64,000 nt of DNA, taken from NCBI RefSeq assembly GCF_900162695.1, contig NZ_FUIH01000007.1, forward strand, positions 682,001-746,000, in the 5' to 3' direction. Positions 62,395 to 64,000 of this stretch are shown here, one piece after another (within the stretch, counting starts at the first letter, position 1; every line of letters starts with the position of its first letter). The DNA comes from Virgibacillus siamensis (GTDB lineage Bacteria; Bacillota; Bacilli; Bacillales; Amphibacillaceae). The notes beneath the pieces were generated by a model that was not told the origin of the DNA, did no database searches, and saw only the letters and a program-made list of their open reading frames with translations. The translations under genes were made by a program, and so were the position numbers.

Positions 62395-62537
62395 AGGCTG
62401 GGGCATATTAAAAATGTGTAATCCTCAAAGATGAACAATTAGCAAATTACCGGATGAAGGATATTTCCGGAACGTTTCTATCATCCATTTTCTAATTCTG
62501 GTTTTTCTTTGGATAAAACATTTTTACCCCAGCTTCT
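62395..62537. repeat. Palindromic intergenic repeat, copy 3 (about 143 bp)
   Basis: Starts AGGCTGGGGCA and ends with the imperfect inverse TACCCCAGCTTCT. The inner GATGAACAATTAGCAAATTAC and GATATTTCCGGAACG match copy 1 but are more diverged. No GC-rich core. Confidence 0.75.
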
Positions 62538-62607
62538 TTTCTTGTGCTACATAAAACGTACCCATAAACAGCAAATTCACCTAGTTTTGAAAATTTTAAT
62601 AAACGTA

Positions 62608-62635
62608 TTGACATTATATTCAGATATTATATAAT
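62608..62635 (+). promoter_or_regulatory. Promoter of the lacI-type gene
   Basis: -35 TTGACA (62608-62613), 16-bp spacer, -10 TATAAT (62630-62635). The first operator begins 7 bp after the -10. Confidence 0.8.
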
Positions 62636-62641
62636 GACAAC

Positions 62642-62655
62642 TGAAATCGATTTCA
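62642..62655 (+). promoter_or_regulatory. LacI-family operator 1
   Basis: TGAAATCGATTTCA is a perfect 14-bp palindrome with the CG centre typical of LacI/CcpA-type operators, located at the predicted transcription start. Confidence 0.8.
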
Positions 62656-62693
62656 TATCTAATTAAGGAGATCGTTTTTATTTAGCATTTATA

Positions 62694-62707
62694 TGAAAAC
62701 GATTTCA
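62694..62707 (+). promoter_or_regulatory. LacI-family operator 2 or cre site
   Basis: TGAAAACGATTTCA differs from operator 1 at one position and matches the cre consensus completely. Its centre is 52 bp (about five helical turns) from operator 1, so looping or dual CcpA/LacI control is possible. Confidence 0.75.
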
Positions 62708-62735
62708 GGGTGAAGGAGGGAGTCATAAGCGGGAA

Positions 62736-63725
62736 ATGTCGACGATTGAAGATGTTGCAAAATTAGCTGGGGTTTCGAAGACGACTGTGTCACGGGTGTT
62801 AAATGACCATCCGTATGTGGCAGAGGGAAAGAAGGCGCTGGTACAAAAGGCGATGGAGGAATTGCTGTATGTGCCGAATTCGACCGCCCAGCGCTTGCGG
62901 AAACAAACGACACAAACGATTGCAGTGCTGATTCCGAGAATTTCCAATCCATTTTTCAGCAAAATGGTTGAAGTTATGGAAAATATGGCTGCCGATCATG
63001 GGCTGCAGCTCGTTGTGTGTCAGACGATGTATGATAAACAACGCGAACTGGTTTATCTGGATCTCGTCAAAACGAAACAGATTGATGGCGTTATTTTGGC
63101 CTCACTGGAAAATGATTGGGAGGATGTCAAAGATTATACCAATTTCGCTCCCATTATTTTTTGCAATGAGTATGATGACAGGGCTAAGGTTCCCACTGTC
63201 CGTCTGAATCAATTTGAGGGTGCGTATATCGGGACAAAACATTTAATCGAAAAAGGCTATCGTAAAATCGCGAAATGCAGAGGTGCTAACTTAACAGGAC
63301 TGGTAGCTGACAGGCAGCGGGGATTTTTCCAGGCGCTGGATGAAGCTGGACTTTCTTTCGATAATGATTGGATGTTCTTGGAGACTCAGCTTGTGGAAGA
63401 CGGCAGGAAAGTTTTAAGGAAAATGCTGTCAATGAAAAATCGGCCGGATGCTGTTTTTACCGGAAGTGATGAAGTGGCAGCGGGAATTATTAGTGAGGCA
63501 GCGCGATTACATGTGAAAATTCCGGATGAATTGGCCGTGCTGGGTTTTGATAATCAGCAAATTGCCGCACTTGTCAACCCGGGATTAACAACAATTCATC
63601 AGCCAATTGATCAAATTGGCAAACTGTCAATAAAAGTAATGATTGATTTATTGCATGGCGAAGGAAATGTGGACAAGCATTTGAAGGAACTGCCAATCTA
63701 TTTGGTTGAGCGCAGTTCCACTTAA
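62736..63725 (+). CDS. LacI-family transcriptional regulator
   Basis: A 329-residue regulator with N-terminal helix-turn-helix TIEDVAKLAGVSKTTVSRVLN and hinge VPNSTAQRLRKQ, then a periplasmic-binding-type sugar-sensing domain (IAVLIPRISNPFFSKMVEVM, AVFTGSDEVAAGII, LAVLGFDNQQIA, TTIHQPIDQIG). GAAGGAGGGAG is 14 nt upstream of ATG. It is the first gene of an operon leading into a sugar-binding protein and probably represses that operon through the operators at 62642 and 62694. Confidence 0.93.
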   Translation: MSTIEDVAKLAGVSKTTVSRVLNDHPYVAEGKKALVQKAMEELLYVPNSTAQRLRKQTTQTIAVLIPRISNPFFSKMVEVMENMAADHGLQLVVCQTMYDKQRELVYLDLVKTKQIDGVILASLENDWEDVKDYTNFAPIIFCNEYDDRAKVPTVRLNQFEGAYIGTKHLIEKGYRKIAKCRGANLTGLVADRQRGFFQALDEAGLSFDNDWMFLETQLVEDGRKVLRKMLSMKNRPDAVFTGSDEVAAGIISEAARLHVKIPDELAVLGFDNQQIAALVNPGLTTIHQPIDQIGKLSIKVMIDLLHGEGNVDKHLKELPIYLVERSST

Positions 63726-63745
63726 AAAAATGGGGAGGAAGATTT

Positions 63746-64000
63746 ATGGACCGTTTGAAACATTTTAAGCTTGCAGCATTCCTGTTGGTTCTGATGATTG
63801 CGCTAGTAGCGTGCAGTTCAGGGTCAGGCGGGGAAAGTGAAGGAAGTTCAGATGGAAAACAGGCTGAAGAAGGATCCGATCAGGGGAAGGTAAAGCTTGT
63901 TTATGCGCGGGGGCGTGATACTACCGGGGCTACGCAAAAAATAGTTGATTCATTTAATAAAAGTCATAAGAACATTCAGGTTGAGCTCAGGGAAATGCCT
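63746..64000 (+). CDS. Sugar ABC transporter substrate-binding lipoprotein (3' end outside window)
   Basis: The first 85 codons are present, from ATG 63746 after GGGGAGGA. Lipoprotein signal with lipobox LVAC and a Ser/Gly/Glu linker, then KVKLVYARGRDTTGATQKIV, the start of a family 1 extracellular binding protein. It is 20 nt after the LacI gene, so a CUT1-type sugar uptake operon continues beyond the window. The substrate is unknown. Confidence 0.85.
   Translation, partial: MDRLKHFKLAAFLLVLMIALVACSSGSGGESEGSSDGKQAEEGSDQGKVKLVYARGRDTTGATQKIVDSFNKSHKNIQVELREMP

Overview
The window reads as a chromosomal segment of a spore-forming, low-GC member of the Bacillaceae, probably from the Virgibacillus/Oceanobacillus/Lentibacillus neighbourhood. 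This rests on strong AGGAGG-type ribosome sites with frequent TTG/GTG starts, a YhcN-type sporulation lipoprotein, a YolD-like protein, a Geobacillus-type cytochrome bd oxidase with its CydDC exporter, CcpA-type cre sites and ROK/XylR operators. The genus is an inference. I found no rRNA, tRNA, CRISPR array, phage gene or complete insertion sequence.

Layout. 1-1.8 kb: end of a nitrate/sulfonate/thiamine-precursor-type ABC importer. 1.9-10.1 kb: a self-contained sugar or polyol catabolic locus with a ROK repressor, a GPH symporter, an AraC regulator, three different Gfo/Idh/MocA oxidoreductases and an IolE-like TIM-barrel enzyme. 10.2-16 kb: cydABDC on the minus strand. 16.3-23.2 kb: small regulator, sporulation lipoprotein, a Tat-exported GMC-type dehydrogenase pair, a 20-21 bp tandem repeat array, CtaG, and small membrane and regulatory genes. 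23.8-34 kb: complete urease operon ureABCEFGD followed by a five-gene nickel/peptide-type ABC importer. 34-43 kb: assorted genes including a codA remnant, TerC and VOC proteins, and a beta-lactamase with its BlaR1/BlaI sensor and repressor. 43.6-55.4 kb: xylan/xylose regulon. 55.5-62.4 kb: methyltransferases, acetyltransferases, an AraC/GyrI-type regulator and repeats. 62.6-64 kb: start of a LacI-controlled sugar ABC operon that runs off the window.

How the genes fit together. The xylan locus is nearly complete. Secreted GH10 xylanase cuts xylan outside the cell. A CUT1 ABC importer (binding protein plus two permeases; no ATPase gene in the window) takes up xylo-oligosaccharides, cytoplasmic GH43 xylosidase releases xylose, and XylA and XylB convert it to xylulose 5-phosphate. 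Three promoters in this locus carry the same 22 bp operator in the same place, its right half overlapping the -35 box, with a 17 bp spacer. This defines a local XylR regulon overlaid with CcpA control. The urease and nickel importer genes share an orientation and a metal requirement, so the transporter probably feeds the urease. The beta-lactamase promoter carries two BlaI-type dyads.

The least-explained parts are the 1.9-10.1 kb oxidoreductase cluster, whose substrate cannot be read from sequence, two families of intergenic repeats (a 20-21 bp tandem repeat in two arrays and a 130-370 bp palindromic element in three copies), and a terminator hairpin in the leader of a SAM methyltransferase gene.
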